DNA of 64,000 nt, taken from the NCBI RefSeq assembly GCF_001605895.1, contig NZ_LUAW01000001.1:1-64000 (forward strand), written 5' to 3'. The notes below the pieces were generated by a model. That model made no database searches and was not told the DNA's origin. It saw only the letters and a list, made by a program, of their open reading frames with translations. Every line of letters begins with the position of its first letter. Within the stretch, counting starts at the first letter, position 1. This document shows, in pieces, positions 56,243 through 64,000 of the stretch. The stretch is from Acinetobacter pragensis (GTDB lineage: Bacteria > Pseudomonadota > Gammaproteobacteria > Pseudomonadales > Moraxellaceae). A program made the translations under genes and the position numbers.

Positions 56243-56266
56243 AAAAGCCTATATGTTTATAGGCTT
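56243..56266 (-). terminator. Terminator after the multicopper oxidase gene
   Basis: A nine-bp stem (AAGCCTATA / TATAGGCTT) with a four-base loop; a T run follows on the minus strand. Confidence 0.8.
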
Positions 56267-56301
56267 GCTGTTTGGTTTGCTGCAATGGCGCAGTGTACTG
56301 C

Positions 56302-58422
56302 TTAGTGGCTATGCGCTGACACACTGGAAGCAGAAACGTCACTGGCGCTCATGTCCATATCCATAGACGTGTGATGGCTGGGCGGTTCAGTATTGCAGTC
56401 ATATTTATCGCCGCAAATCCGCACGGTTTCCATCATGCCTTGATCTTCATGGTCAAGAATATGGCAATGCAGTACAAAGTCGCCTTCGAATTTTTCATAT
56501 TTGCTGCGCACAAAGATTTTATAGCCTTGCTTGATCAGCAATGTATCTTTCCACACACCTTTTAGGCCATGGTACTGCGAATCGATATTGCCGGCGCTGT
56601 CTTTATCCGAGCTGCCAATGGCGCTGACATCCGTACCGTCTGCATTCAAAATTTTCACGATTTGGAACGGGTTGACATGGATATGGAACGGATGATTGGC
56701 CAAATTGCTGCTGAGTTCCCATTCCTGTGTTTTGCCAATTGGCAGTTTGCGGACATAGGTATGATTGGTATGGTCTTCGCCATGGTAAGCATCTCCAAAG
56801 CCAATCAGCGTCCCATTGTCTTCATGGCGCAGGCCAAATTTGGCGCTGCCGTCCGCATTAAACTGAATGTCAAAATTGGTGATCTGCTTAGCCATGTCTT
56901 TCAGCAGCTCGTCCACATCTGAAGTCATTAAGCTGGCATGCGCAGTGAAGGCTGAAAGATCGCCTTGTGCAACTTGCTGCACGATTTCCGGCGCCAGTCC
57001 AATGTGTTCGGCTTGGCTGGACAAAAAGGCATAAGGCGTCTGTTCAGGAAGCTTTGTGGCCTGAACATTTACCCAGCCCAGCAGCTGCGTATTCAGGCTT
57101 TCACCGGCAGCGCTGCGCAGCAAGGAGGTGGATTGCGCTGCATTAATTTCATCTTCCAAATTCAGTTTGGCGTCATAGACGCAATATTTATTCAGGCTTG
57201 GAAAAGACAGCATGGCATCAAAACGGTAGCCGGGCTGGAAGATTTCACTCCCCTGTTTTTGCACTTGGCCCATAGTGAGGCCGTCTTGTGCGACTGTATA
57301 AAGCGGCAGGCTCTTTAATGCCTTAAATTGCGCTGCTATGGCCTTGCTTTGATATTTGCTGCAGGCTGCAACCGTTTGCTCGGCGGTAAATGCTGCCGAA
57401 TCTGGAAGTTCTTTAATGGTCAGGCCAATGGTATCGCGGATGCCGCCATGAATCATGCGCCAGCGGTGATACTGGTTTTGATCGGCTTTGATTTCACCCT
57501 GCATTTTGCCGTTGATGCTGGTAAAGCGGTTTTCTGTAGCCCATGACGTCGGAATATCCAATTTTGAATAATCTTCCAAGGCATAGATGCACGGTGAGTC
57601 GGCAGTTGGCGTCAGCTTGGCATTGCAGTCTTCGCCGTATTGGATTTGCTGGAACAGCATAATTTTTTCATGATCATATTTTCCGCTGTTTTGGTTCTTC
57701 CACAAAATGTCAAAATCGCCGGTTTGCGTCAGTTTTCCATCAGCTACGGCAGGTTTGCGCTCTCCCTCAATAATCAAAGGGCCGGCCATGCCGCTGGACA
57801 CTTGGATGGCTGTAGAACCGTGAACATGCGAGTGATACCAAAAAGTGCCGGCAGGGTGGTTCGGCTCAATTTTAAATTCGTAGTGAAAATCTTCATTCGG
57901 TTTCAGCATCAAAAAGACATTATCGCTATTGCCTTGCGGACTGATCCATAATCCATGCGTATGCAGATTGGTGGTATTGAAACAGTGGCCTTGATTGATA
58001 TTGCTGATGCTCTCTGGACACGTTTCTGCAGATTCTTCCGGAAGATGATTGACCAAGTGGATTTTTAAGCTTTTGCCTTGTTTGGCGCGGATTTGAGGGC
58101 CCACCAACACATCACTGACGCTGTCATCTGCATTTTTGCTGTTCCATAATTCAGGCTTGGTCAAATAGCCGCGCAGATGCAGCGAATCATTTTCTCCCGT
58201 TTCCGGATCAAACAATTGCTGATTTTTGTAGGCGATAATTAATTCATGTTCACCTGCGGCATTGGCCTTTAGCCGTGGAGGGTTGGAAATCACAGCAGGT
58301 GAATCAATGTCTTCTTCTTGAATCAGGGTTTCTGCAGATTCTTGATTGCTGTCACCGCATGCATATAAGGCTAAGCAGCCCAGCAAGCCGGCTGAGCCAA
58401 TCATGGTTTTAAATTTATTCAT
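56302..58422 (-). CDS. Multicopper oxidase lipoprotein
   Basis: 706 residues. Signal with lipobox LYAC (Cys22) predicts a lipid-anchored periplasmic or surface protein. All four copper motifs are visible: LHTHGLWISP, FWYHSHVHGS, HPFHIHVNPFQIV, and HCHILDHEDQGMMETV, the last giving the type-1 Cys, His and axial Met. Length exceeds CueO/PcoA; a long Met- and His-containing C terminus (MDMDMSASDVS) may bind copper. Oxidation of cuprous ion or organic phenols is likely; substrate not assigned. GGAGG lies upstream. Confidence 0.92.
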   Translation of the reverse strand: MNKFKTMIGSAGLLGCLALYACGDSNQESAETLIQEEDIDSPAVISNPPRLKANAAGEHELIIAYKNQQLFDPETGENDSLHLRGYLTKPELWNSKNADDSVSDVLVGPQIRAKQGKSLKIHLVNHLPEESAETCPESISNINQGHCFNTTNLHTHGLWISPQGNSDNVFLMLKPNEDFHYEFKIEPNHPAGTFWYHSHVHGSTAIQVSSGMAGPLIIEGERKPAVADGKLTQTGDFDILWKNQNSGKYDHEKIMLFQQIQYGEDCNAKLTPTADSPCIYALEDYSKLDIPTSWATENRFTSINGKMQGEIKADQNQYHRWRMIHGGIRDTIGLTIKELPDSAAFTAEQTVAACSKYQSKAIAAQFKALKSLPLYTVAQDGLTMGQVQKQGSEIFQPGYRFDAMLSFPSLNKYCVYDAKLNLEDEINAAQSTSLLRSAAGESLNTQLLGWVNVQATKLPEQTPYAFLSSQAEHIGLAPEIVQQVAQGDLSAFTAHASLMTSDVDELLKDMAKQITNFDIQFNADGSAKFGLRHEDNGTLIGFGDAYHGEDHTNHTYVRKLPIGKTQEWELSSNLANHPFHIHVNPFQIVKILNADGTDVSAIGSSDKDSAGNIDSQYHGLKGVWKDTLLIKQGYKIFVRSKYEKFEGDFVLHCHILDHEDQGMMETVRICGDKYDCNTEPPSHHTSMDMDMSASDVSASSVSAHSH

Positions 58423-59074
58423 AATTTCCCTCCAAAATAAAATGACGCAGCGACAGCCGTTTTAGTTGTATTGAAGTCCGCTATCTTTGCGGTTTAAAAC
58501 TTATGGCTCCATTTCAGCTGGAATATGCAAGCGCATTCCATGCCGGCTGCTTTTACGCCTTAAACCTTTTTTCTTTCAATTATTGTCGTTGCGTTTTTCT
58601 GATGAATTTTTTGTTCAGCTTATTATTGAAGAGTTTTAAAAACAGAAGATATCCCCAAAATGGGGGATAATTTGGGTAATGTGCTTCAATGTTTTAATTC
58701 TAAATGAGAATTGAGCCTCATTTTTTTCGGCTTGAATATATTGCATGTGAAACGCTCAATGACGCTCATCTGGGGACTGAATGATGAAACCCAGCAGCAG
58801 CGCGCTTTTGAGCGCCTTGGCTGATGAGGTGAAGCAAATTTAAGCGTGTTTCAAATGTCTTAGACTAAAGAATTAGCCTGATTTGCCGCTATTTTTCAAA
58901 AAAAATCATATTTAGAGCAAATATTCAGAAAGTAATGTAACTAGATATTTCAAAAACCCCTATTTTAGTATCTAAGCTTATGAAATATAAACGATTTGGG
59001 AAATGGGTTTTCGGCAGTGTAGTATTCAAAGCATTAGAGGCGCAGTACAAAATGATGCAAGAGGCACAAATTCA
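58423..59074. other. Long divergent intergenic region between multicopper oxidase and acnD
   Basis: 652 bases. A 7-bp inverted repeat (TATCCCC / GGGGATA) lies at 58650-58669. The plus strand carries short protein-like frames, including one around 58747-58820 (SMTLIWGLNDETQQQRAFERLG, then stop), which may be decayed coding sequence. A 32-codon frame ends overlapping the acnD start. I found no prpB, prpC or regulator here. Confidence 0.55.
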
Positions 59075-59078
59075 ATGA
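58980..59078 (+). CDS. Possible 32-codon leader ORF coupled to acnD
   Basis: An open frame from ATG 58980 encodes MKYKRFGKWVFGSVVFKALE and a short charged end, then its TGA overlaps the acnD ATG (ATGA at 59075-59078). The acnD ribosome site (GAGGCA) lies inside it. It could be a translated leader that couples acnD translation, or coincidence. No ribosome site for its own ATG is obvious. Confidence 0.3.
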   Translation: MKYKRFGKWVFGSVVFKALEAQYKMMQEAQIQ

Positions 59079-61693
59079 ATAACAATTACCGCAAACCGCT
59101 GCAAAATACCCAGCTCGAATACTTCGATGTGCGTCAAGCCGTAGAAGACATCCAGCCAGGCGCATATGCAAAACTTCCATACACGTCAAAAGTATTGGCT
59201 GAGCAGCTGGTACGCCGCTGTGATCCAGCCATTCTTGAACAATCTTTAAAAGAACTGATTAACCGCAAGCAAGATCATGACTTTCCTTGGTATCCAGCCC
59301 GTGTGGTGTGCCATGACATCTTAGGTCAAACAGCATTGGTTGACCTTGCTGGCCTGCGTGATGCCATTGCTGACCAAGGCGGCGACCCGTCAAAAGTCAA
59401 TCCAGTGGTTCCAACCCAGCTGATTGTCGACCACTCATTGGCTGTAGAATTCGGCGGTTTTGACCCAGATGCGTTTGAGAAAAACCGTGCAATTGAAGAC
59501 CGCCGCAATGAAGACCGTTTCCATTTTATTGAATGGACCAAAACAGCGTTTGAAAATGTCGATGTAATCCCTGCTGGCAACGGCATCATGCACCAAATCA
59601 ACTTGGAGAAAATGTCTCCGGTGATACAAAACCGCGGCGGCATTGCCTATCCGGATACTTGCGTCGGCACAGATTCGCATACGCCGCATACCGATGCGCT
59701 CGGTGTGATTTCGATTGGTGTCGGCGGTTTAGAAGCTGAAAATGTCATGCTGGGCCGTGCGTCTTGGATGCGTCTGCCGGACATTATTGGTGTGGAATTT
59801 GTCGGTCAGCGTCAAGCAGGCATCACGGCAACAGATATCGTTTTAGCATTGACTGAATTCTTGCGTAAAGAACGTGTGGTTGGTGCATATTTAGAATTCT
59901 TCGGTGAAGGCGCAGACAGCATGTCAGTCGGTGACCGCGCGACGATTTCCAACATGACGCCTGAATATGGCGCAACCGCGGCGATGTTCTACATCGACCA
60001 AAACACCATTGATTATTTAACGCTGACTGGCCGCGAAGCCGATCAAATTAAATTGGTCGAAACTTATGCCAAAGAAATTGGTCTTTGGGCGTCTGACATG
60101 AAGCAAGCGGAATATCCACGCGTGTTGCGTTTCGATCTTTCTACGGTGACCCGTAACATTGCTGGCCCGTCAAACCCGCATGCACGTGTATCGACAGCTG
60201 ACTTAAAAGCCAAAGGCATTGCAGGTAATTTAGAAGCAGCCCGTGCGCAAGAAGCTGAAGGTTTAATTCCTGATGGCGCAGTGATTATTGCGGCCATTAC
60301 GTCTTGTACCAACACCTCTAACCCGCGTAATACTGTTGCGGCAGGTTTGTTGGCGCGTAAGGCGAATGAGCTTGGCTTAGTGCGTAAACCGTGGGTGAAA
60401 TCATCATTTGCACCGGGTTCTAAAGCAGCGGCTTTATATCTTGAAGAAGCTGGGGTATTGCACGATTTAGAAAAACTCGGTTTTGGTATTGTGGCCTATG
60501 CATGCACGACCTGTAACGGCATGTCGGGCGCATTGGATCCCAAAATTCAGCAAGAAATTATTGACCGTGACCTGTATGCAACTGCAGTACTTTCAGGCAA
60601 CCGTAACTTTGATGGCCGTATCCATCCTTATGCAAAACAGGCATTTTTGGCTTCGCCTCCGCTTGTCGTAGCGTATGCGATTGCAGGGACAATTCGTTTT
60701 GACATCGAAACTGATTCTTTGGGCAATGACAAAGACGGTAATCCAATTTACTTAAAAGACATTTGGCCGTCGGATGAAGAAATTGATGCATTGGTCAAAG
60801 TGGCTGTGAAGCCTGAACAATTCAAGAAAATTTATATCCCAATGTTTGATTTGGGTGTGAATGCGAAATCTGAAAGCCCGCTATATGACTGGCGTCCGCA
60901 AAGTACCTATATCCGCCGTCCGCCATATTGGGAAGGCGCACTTGCTGCACCGCGCACTTTAGCCAATATGCGTCCGCTTGCAATCTTGGGTGATAACATC
61001 ACCACAGACCATTTATCTCCATCGAATGCGATTGTGTTGGATTCTGCTTCGGGTGAATATTTGAAGAAAATGGGCGTGCCTGAGGAAGACTTTAACTCTT
61101 ACGCAACGCACCGTGGTGACCACTTAACTACGCAGCGTGCAACATTTGCCAACCCGAAATTGTTCAATGAAATGGTGGTGCGCTCTGACGGTACGATCAA
61201 GCAAGGTTCGAAAGCGCGTGTAGAGCCTGAAGGCGAAGTGATGCGTATGTGGGAAGCGATTGAAACCTACATGAACCGCAAGCAGCCACTGATCATTATT
61301 GCAGGTAAAGACTATGGTCAGGGTTCTAGCCGTGACTGGGCCGCTAAAGGTGTGCGCCTTGCTGGTGTAGAAGTGATTGTGGCGGAAGGTTTTGAGCGTA
61401 TTCACCGGACTAACCTTGTGGGTATGGGCGTGCTGCCGCTTGAGTTTAAAGCGGGCACTGACCGTAAGACGTTAAAACTTGATGGTACTGAGTTGTATAG
61501 CGTGATTGGCAACATTGCACCGCGTTCGACCTTAACTTTAGTGATTGAACGTGCAACGGCTGACGGTAAAGAAGAAATTGTTAAAGTGCCAGTGACTTGC
61601 CGTTTGGATACTGAAGAAGAAGTGTCTGTATATGAAGCGGGCGGTGTATTGCAACGCTTTGCACAGGACTTTTTAGAAGGGAATGTGGCTTAA
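59075..61693 (+). CDS. acnD: 2-methylcitrate dehydratase (Fe/S-dependent, AcnD)
   Basis: 872 residues from ATG 59075, with GAGGCA about eight bases upstream. It is AcnD, not housekeeping aconitase: the start NYRKPLQNTQLEYFDVRQAV and the YAKLPYTSKVLAEQLVRRCD stretch match AcnD from memory. Cluster Cys residues lie in AAITSCTNTSNP and YACTTCNGMSG. In the methylcitrate cycle it dehydrates 2-methylcitrate with help of PrpF. No prpB, prpC or prpF is visible here; upstream is noncoding and downstream is an AT-rich accessory segment. Confidence 0.95.
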   Translation: MNNNYRKPLQNTQLEYFDVRQAVEDIQPGAYAKLPYTSKVLAEQLVRRCDPAILEQSLKELINRKQDHDFPWYPARVVCHDILGQTALVDLAGLRDAIADQGGDPSKVNPVVPTQLIVDHSLAVEFGGFDPDAFEKNRAIEDRRNEDRFHFIEWTKTAFENVDVIPAGNGIMHQINLEKMSPVIQNRGGIAYPDTCVGTDSHTPHTDALGVISIGVGGLEAENVMLGRASWMRLPDIIGVEFVGQRQAGITATDIVLALTEFLRKERVVGAYLEFFGEGADSMSVGDRATISNMTPEYGATAAMFYIDQNTIDYLTLTGREADQIKLVETYAKEIGLWASDMKQAEYPRVLRFDLSTVTRNIAGPSNPHARVSTADLKAKGIAGNLEAARAQEAEGLIPDGAVIIAAITSCTNTSNPRNTVAAGLLARKANELGLVRKPWVKSSFAPGSKAAALYLEEAGVLHDLEKLGFGIVAYACTTCNGMSGALDPKIQQEIIDRDLYATAVLSGNRNFDGRIHPYAKQAFLASPPLVVAYAIAGTIRFDIETDSLGNDKDGNPIYLKDIWPSDEEIDALVKVAVKPEQFKKIYIPMFDLGVNAKSESPLYDWRPQSTYIRRPPYWEGALAAPRTLANMRPLAILGDNITTDHLSPSNAIVLDSASGEYLKKMGVPEEDFNSYATHRGDHLTTQRATFANPKLFNEMVVRSDGTIKQGSKARVEPEGEVMRMWEAIETYMNRKQPLIIIAGKDYGQGSSRDWAAKGVRLAGVEVIVAEGFERIHRTNLVGMGVLPLEFKAGTDRKTLKLDGTELYSVIGNIAPRSTLTLVIERATADGKEEIVKVPVTCRLDTEEEVSVYEAGGVLQRFAQDFLEGNVA

Positions 61694-61706
61694 GTCTTTA
61701 AGTTAG

Positions 61707-61778
61707 AAATCTCCCCCTAACCCCTCTTTGAGAAAGAGGGGGAACTCCCTCCTTTAAAAAGGAGGGTTGGGGAGGATT
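61707..61778. repeat. REP-like palindromic element
   Basis: Two adjacent hairpins (CCCCTCTTT/AAAGAGGGG at 61721-61741 and CCCTCCTTT/AAGGAGGG at 61747-61766) sit inside an outer complementary pair (AATCTCCCCC / GGGGAGGATT). This pyrimidine-then-purine layout resembles dispersed extragenic palindromes of Acinetobacter. Only one clear copy exists in the window. It lies just after acnD and before the base composition changes. Confidence 0.7.
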
Positions 61779-61797
61779 AAAGTTATTGATATTGTTT

Positions 61798-61830
61798 AAA
61801 AAAGACCCTACATTTATGTGGGGTTTTTTT
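61798..61830. terminator. Terminator-like hairpin after acnD
   Basis: A stem of ACCCTACA pairing with TGTGGGGT (one G-T pair), extended by flanking A and T runs, with a four-base loop. Confidence 0.7.
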
Positions 61831-61843
61831 ATTTGAGGTTAGT

Positions 61844-63070
61844 ATGTGGAAACTATATTAAATAATAAGAAAAAAAGAAATTCCTAGTAGATATAAAAGT
61901 TTTGGGGCATTTAAAGCTGTAATTATTTTTGATTATAAGTTTATTTATGAAATAGTTGTTCCTGAATATAAAAAAAATTTATTAAATAATCATCAAGTAG
62001 ATATTATTAAAACTTTTAAAGATAAAATAAAAAAAACTATTTTTTTATTGGAGCAGGAGTTAAAGCGTAGTGATGTGGATATTGAGATAAGGCGTCTATT
62101 TGAATACAAAATTGACCGTAAAAAAGGATTGTTGAATTATGACAAAGATGAAGAAATAGTTGAATATTGTAAGAAAGAATTTAGTTGTTTTTTTGGTGAA
62201 TTTTTACTACAAAACTCTAATAAATATAATGAAATTATTGCTGTTATTGTTGATTTGTATTTTATTGAATTAGATTATTATGAGTATTTAGGTAAGTGTT
62301 CACGGGATAGAATTCTTAATAATTATCTTTATAATGATATTGTTAAAATATATGAAGAAAAAAACATTAAAATTATTGAAGAAGATTCGGAATTTTATAA
62401 ATATAAAATTAACTCAATTAATGAAAATTTTTCAATAGTTTGCAATCAAGCTAATAAATATTTAGTGGATAAAAGACTAGATATAAACTTTTGTTTATCA
62501 ATTCGTAGATTTTTATTGGAAACTCTATCGTACTATTACAAGAAAGGGGTTATTGAAAATCTTGCTTTTAGGGTTGATGGGGTGCGGAAAGGTTTTTTAA
62601 TTTTTGATTCTATTGATCGTGGTGCTAAATTAAAAAATGAAATAAGTACCTTACCGAAAGTTTCAAAATTTTTTGATTTAAATAATTATGAAAATGCTTT
62701 ATGGATACAACATAATCGGTTGAAAAGACATCTAATATTTGAGGAGATATGTGATGATTTTGAGTTGCTTAATGAGAATATTGTGACTCAACTTGTTCAT
62801 TTGGAATATTTTATTGAGAATGATCAATATTTTATATCACATCTTGATCATGAGTATATAGTTTACTCTTTAGACGAATACTCTGAACGTTTAAAAAATT
62901 CTAATGTAAAAGGTCATCGAAAAGTTAAAACTTTTAAAATAGACAATTCTCGGATTCCTTTTTTTGATAAATTTAAAAACGAATATTTTTTGTTTATAGT
63001 TTTAAATAGTTACTTTAATCATAAAGAATTGTTAAAAGAGTATTTTGAAACAGTAAGTGATTTTGTTTGA
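61844..63070 (+). pseudogene. Very AT-rich unknown gene, interrupted at codon 6
   Basis: An ATG at 61844 has GAGGT five bases upstream but reaches TAA at 61859-61861 after five codons (MWKLY). The same frame then stays open without a stop for 402 codons to 63070. The first in-frame alternative start is a TTG at 62048 with no ribosome site. The encoded protein is Lys/Ile/Asn-rich, mostly helical, with no membrane segment or recognised domain (for example HNRLKRHLIFEEICDD, then YIVYSLDEYSERLK). Codon use is extremely A/T biased, unlike neighbours, indicating transfer. Function unknown. Confidence 0.65.
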
Positions 63071-63087
63071 AAAACATCCATAAAATA

Positions 63088-63098
63088 CCTATCATAGG
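63088..63098. promoter_or_regulatory. Candidate VapBC operator
   Basis: CCTAT-C-ATAGG, an 11-base inverted repeat 30 bases before the vapB start, overlapping TA-rich sequence suited to a -10 region. VapB or VapBC complexes commonly bind such palindromes. Confidence 0.45.
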
Positions 63099-63127
63099 AT
63101 ATATATCAAAACTGATGGAGTAGCCCG

Positions 63128-63358
63128 ATGACTACCGCAAAAGTTTTTATGACAGGACGCAGTCAAGCCATCCGCTTACCGAAAGAATTTCGTTTTGAAG
63201 GCAAAGAAGTTGAAATCTTCCGCCGTGGTGACGAAGTGATATTGCGCGAAAAACCAGTCACAGCAGAGCGTTTATTTAATGTCTTGGCGCAAATGCCAGA
63301 TGACTTTTATGCAGAAACAAGAGTGGATGAACCACCGCAAGAACGAGAAGAGTTCTAA
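63128..63358 (+). CDS. vapB: VapB-type antitoxin (AbrB/SpoVT fold)
   Basis: 76 residues. The N-terminal swapped-hairpin DNA-binding domain reads KVFMTGRSQAIRLPKEFRF then EVEIFRRGDEVILREKP. The C-terminal acidic tail (DDFYAETRVDEPPQEREEF) would wrap the toxin. It is co-transcribed with vapC; its stop and the vapC ATG overlap (TAATG). GGAG lies about nine bases upstream. It should neutralise VapC and repress the operon. Confidence 0.93.
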   Translation: MTTAKVFMTGRSQAIRLPKEFRFEGKEVEIFRRGDEVILREKPVTAERLFNVLAQMPDDFYAETRVDEPPQEREEF

Positions 63359-63777
63359 TGCCAACACAATACCTATTAGATACCAATATTTGTATCTATA
63401 TCACCAAACATCAGCCTGAAATTGTCCGTCAGCATTTTGAAAAACATTTACCTGACGGCAATATTTTTATTTCAGTCATCACTTTGGGGGAATTATGCTT
63501 TGGCGCAGAAAAAAGCCAATGGAAACACAAAGCCTTAAAAGTTATAGATGAATTAACCGCTATTATCCCAGTTATCGAATTAGATGAAACCGTTGCAGAA
63601 CACTATGCGCAAATCCGAAAAGACTTAACGGCTAAAGGGCAAATTATAGGAAACAATGACTTATGGTTAGCCGCACATGCGCGAACAAATAACTGGGTGA
63701 TGGTCACCAACAATGAAAAAGAATTTTTAAGAGTAGAGCAGCTGCAAGTTGAAAACTGGCTTACCAAAAGTTTATAA
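63358..63777 (+). CDS. vapC: VapC-type PIN-domain ribonuclease toxin
   Basis: 139 residues. PIN acidic residues are visible: D8 in QYLLDTNICIYITKH, the Glu of ISVITLGELCFGAEKS, the Asp of IGNNDLWLAAHA, and the acceptor NNEKEF. It should cleave tRNA or rRNA when free of VapB. Overlap with vapB by one base confirms the pair. This MvpT/MvpA-like VapBC group is common on plasmids and genomic islands. It lies beside the foreign AT-rich gene. Confidence 0.93.
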   Translation: MPTQYLLDTNICIYITKHQPEIVRQHFEKHLPDGNIFISVITLGELCFGAEKSQWKHKALKVIDELTAIIPVIELDETVAEHYAQIRKDLTAKGQIIGNNDLWLAAHARTNNWVMVTNNEKEFLRVEQLQVENWLTKSL

Positions 63778-63908
63778 AGCTGTCAAATTCATTATAAAAA
63801 TTATACTTCGCCCAACTGCCACTATCATTTGTCGAAATGACCAATAGATAATCATCATAAGAGGGATATACTGGTTCTACCATTTCTAAAAACACATGGA
63901 GAACAAAA

Positions 63909-64000
63909 ATGGTTACTGCTGGCTCAAAACCCGGAACAGGCTTCTATTTTTGTGTTCAGTGCGGCAAACGCACATACTTAGAAATTGGTACAGACCGTTT
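63909..64000 (+). CDS. Zinc-ribbon protein, partial at window end
   Basis: The first 30 codons are visible: MVTAGSKPGTGFYFCVQCGK, then RTYLEIGTDR, running off the edge. GGAGAAC precedes the ATG. CVQC is the first knuckle of a zinc ribbon, and the GSKPGTGxYxCxxCG opening matches a family of short bacterial zinc-ribbon proteins. The second CxxC would lie beyond the window. Function unknown. Confidence 0.7.
   Translation, partial: MVTAGSKPGTGFYFCVQCGKRTYLEIGTDR

Noticed and set aside
58703..58722. Possible Fur-type box or terminator upstream of acnD
   Set aside because: Only a six-base AT-rich inverted repeat; too weak to support either.
59003..59074. Longer start for acnD adding 24 residues
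   Set aside because: The extension does not resemble AcnD and the ATG at 59075 has its own ribosome site.

Overview
The window looks like chromosome of an Acinetobacter species, probably from outside the A. baumannii complex. The protein families support this: an OmpA38-type porin, the rplM-rpsI-sspA-sspB cluster, an OprB porin followed by membrane glucose dehydrogenase, DUF2147 secreted proteins, and an orphan AcnD. So do the AT-leaning base composition and the many GC-stem/T-tail terminators. This is inference from protein family resemblance; no database was searched.

Layout. 1-3350 (minus strand): a decayed dihydrolipoyl dehydrogenase tail, a membrane-anchored unknown, sspB, sspA, and the ribosomal pair rpsI-rplM. 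3941-6608 (plus): pdxA-rsmA-apaH. 6681-9366 (minus): three tandem DUF2147 exported proteins and an LrgA/LrgB-type membrane pair. 9411-21071: hflX, a small membrane protein, a PlsC-like acyltransferase, a phospholipase D lipoprotein, a membrane metallophosphoesterase, an MHS transporter, a hemolysin III protein, a methyltransferase, a GNAT enzyme, and a LysE exporter divergent from an Lrp/AsnC regulator. 21209-27366: a two-gene beta-oxidation operon, a NUDIX gene remnant, an AraC regulator and a divergent alpha-methylacyl-CoA racemase. 27487-33716: OprB porin plus PQQ glucose dehydrogenase, then siroheme sulfite reductase plus DUF934. 33772-42269: VOC protein, thiolase, type IV pilin-like protein, ompA, rsmC-lysP and a xanthine permease. 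42445-46256: typA, mscL, a parvulin and mutM. 46646-52166: a second OprB porin, a PqqU-like TonB receptor, an old-yellow-enzyme and an AEC transporter. 52284-58422: Sel1 protein, an unknown, a secreted PQQ sugar dehydrogenase, ygfZ and a multicopper oxidase lipoprotein. 59075-64000: acnD standing alone, a REP-like element, a very AT-rich unknown gene with a stop at codon 6, VapBC and a partial zinc-ribbon gene.

How the genes work together. The clearest theme is periplasmic sugar oxidation. Two paralogous carbohydrate porins, a quinoprotein glucose dehydrogenase, a second PQQ-type sugar dehydrogenase and a receptor closely resembling E. coli PqqU (YncD) all occur here, with no PQQ biosynthesis genes in the window. 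A cell that scavenges PQQ would look like this. A second theme is fatty or branched acyl-CoA metabolism (fad pair, racemase, a separate thiolase, AcnD). The rest is mostly housekeeping.

The accessory part is the right end. The base composition drops sharply, the acnD neighbourhood lacks its usual prp partners, and a toxin-antitoxin pair follows. I found no CRISPR array, rRNA, tRNA, prophage or insertion sequence.
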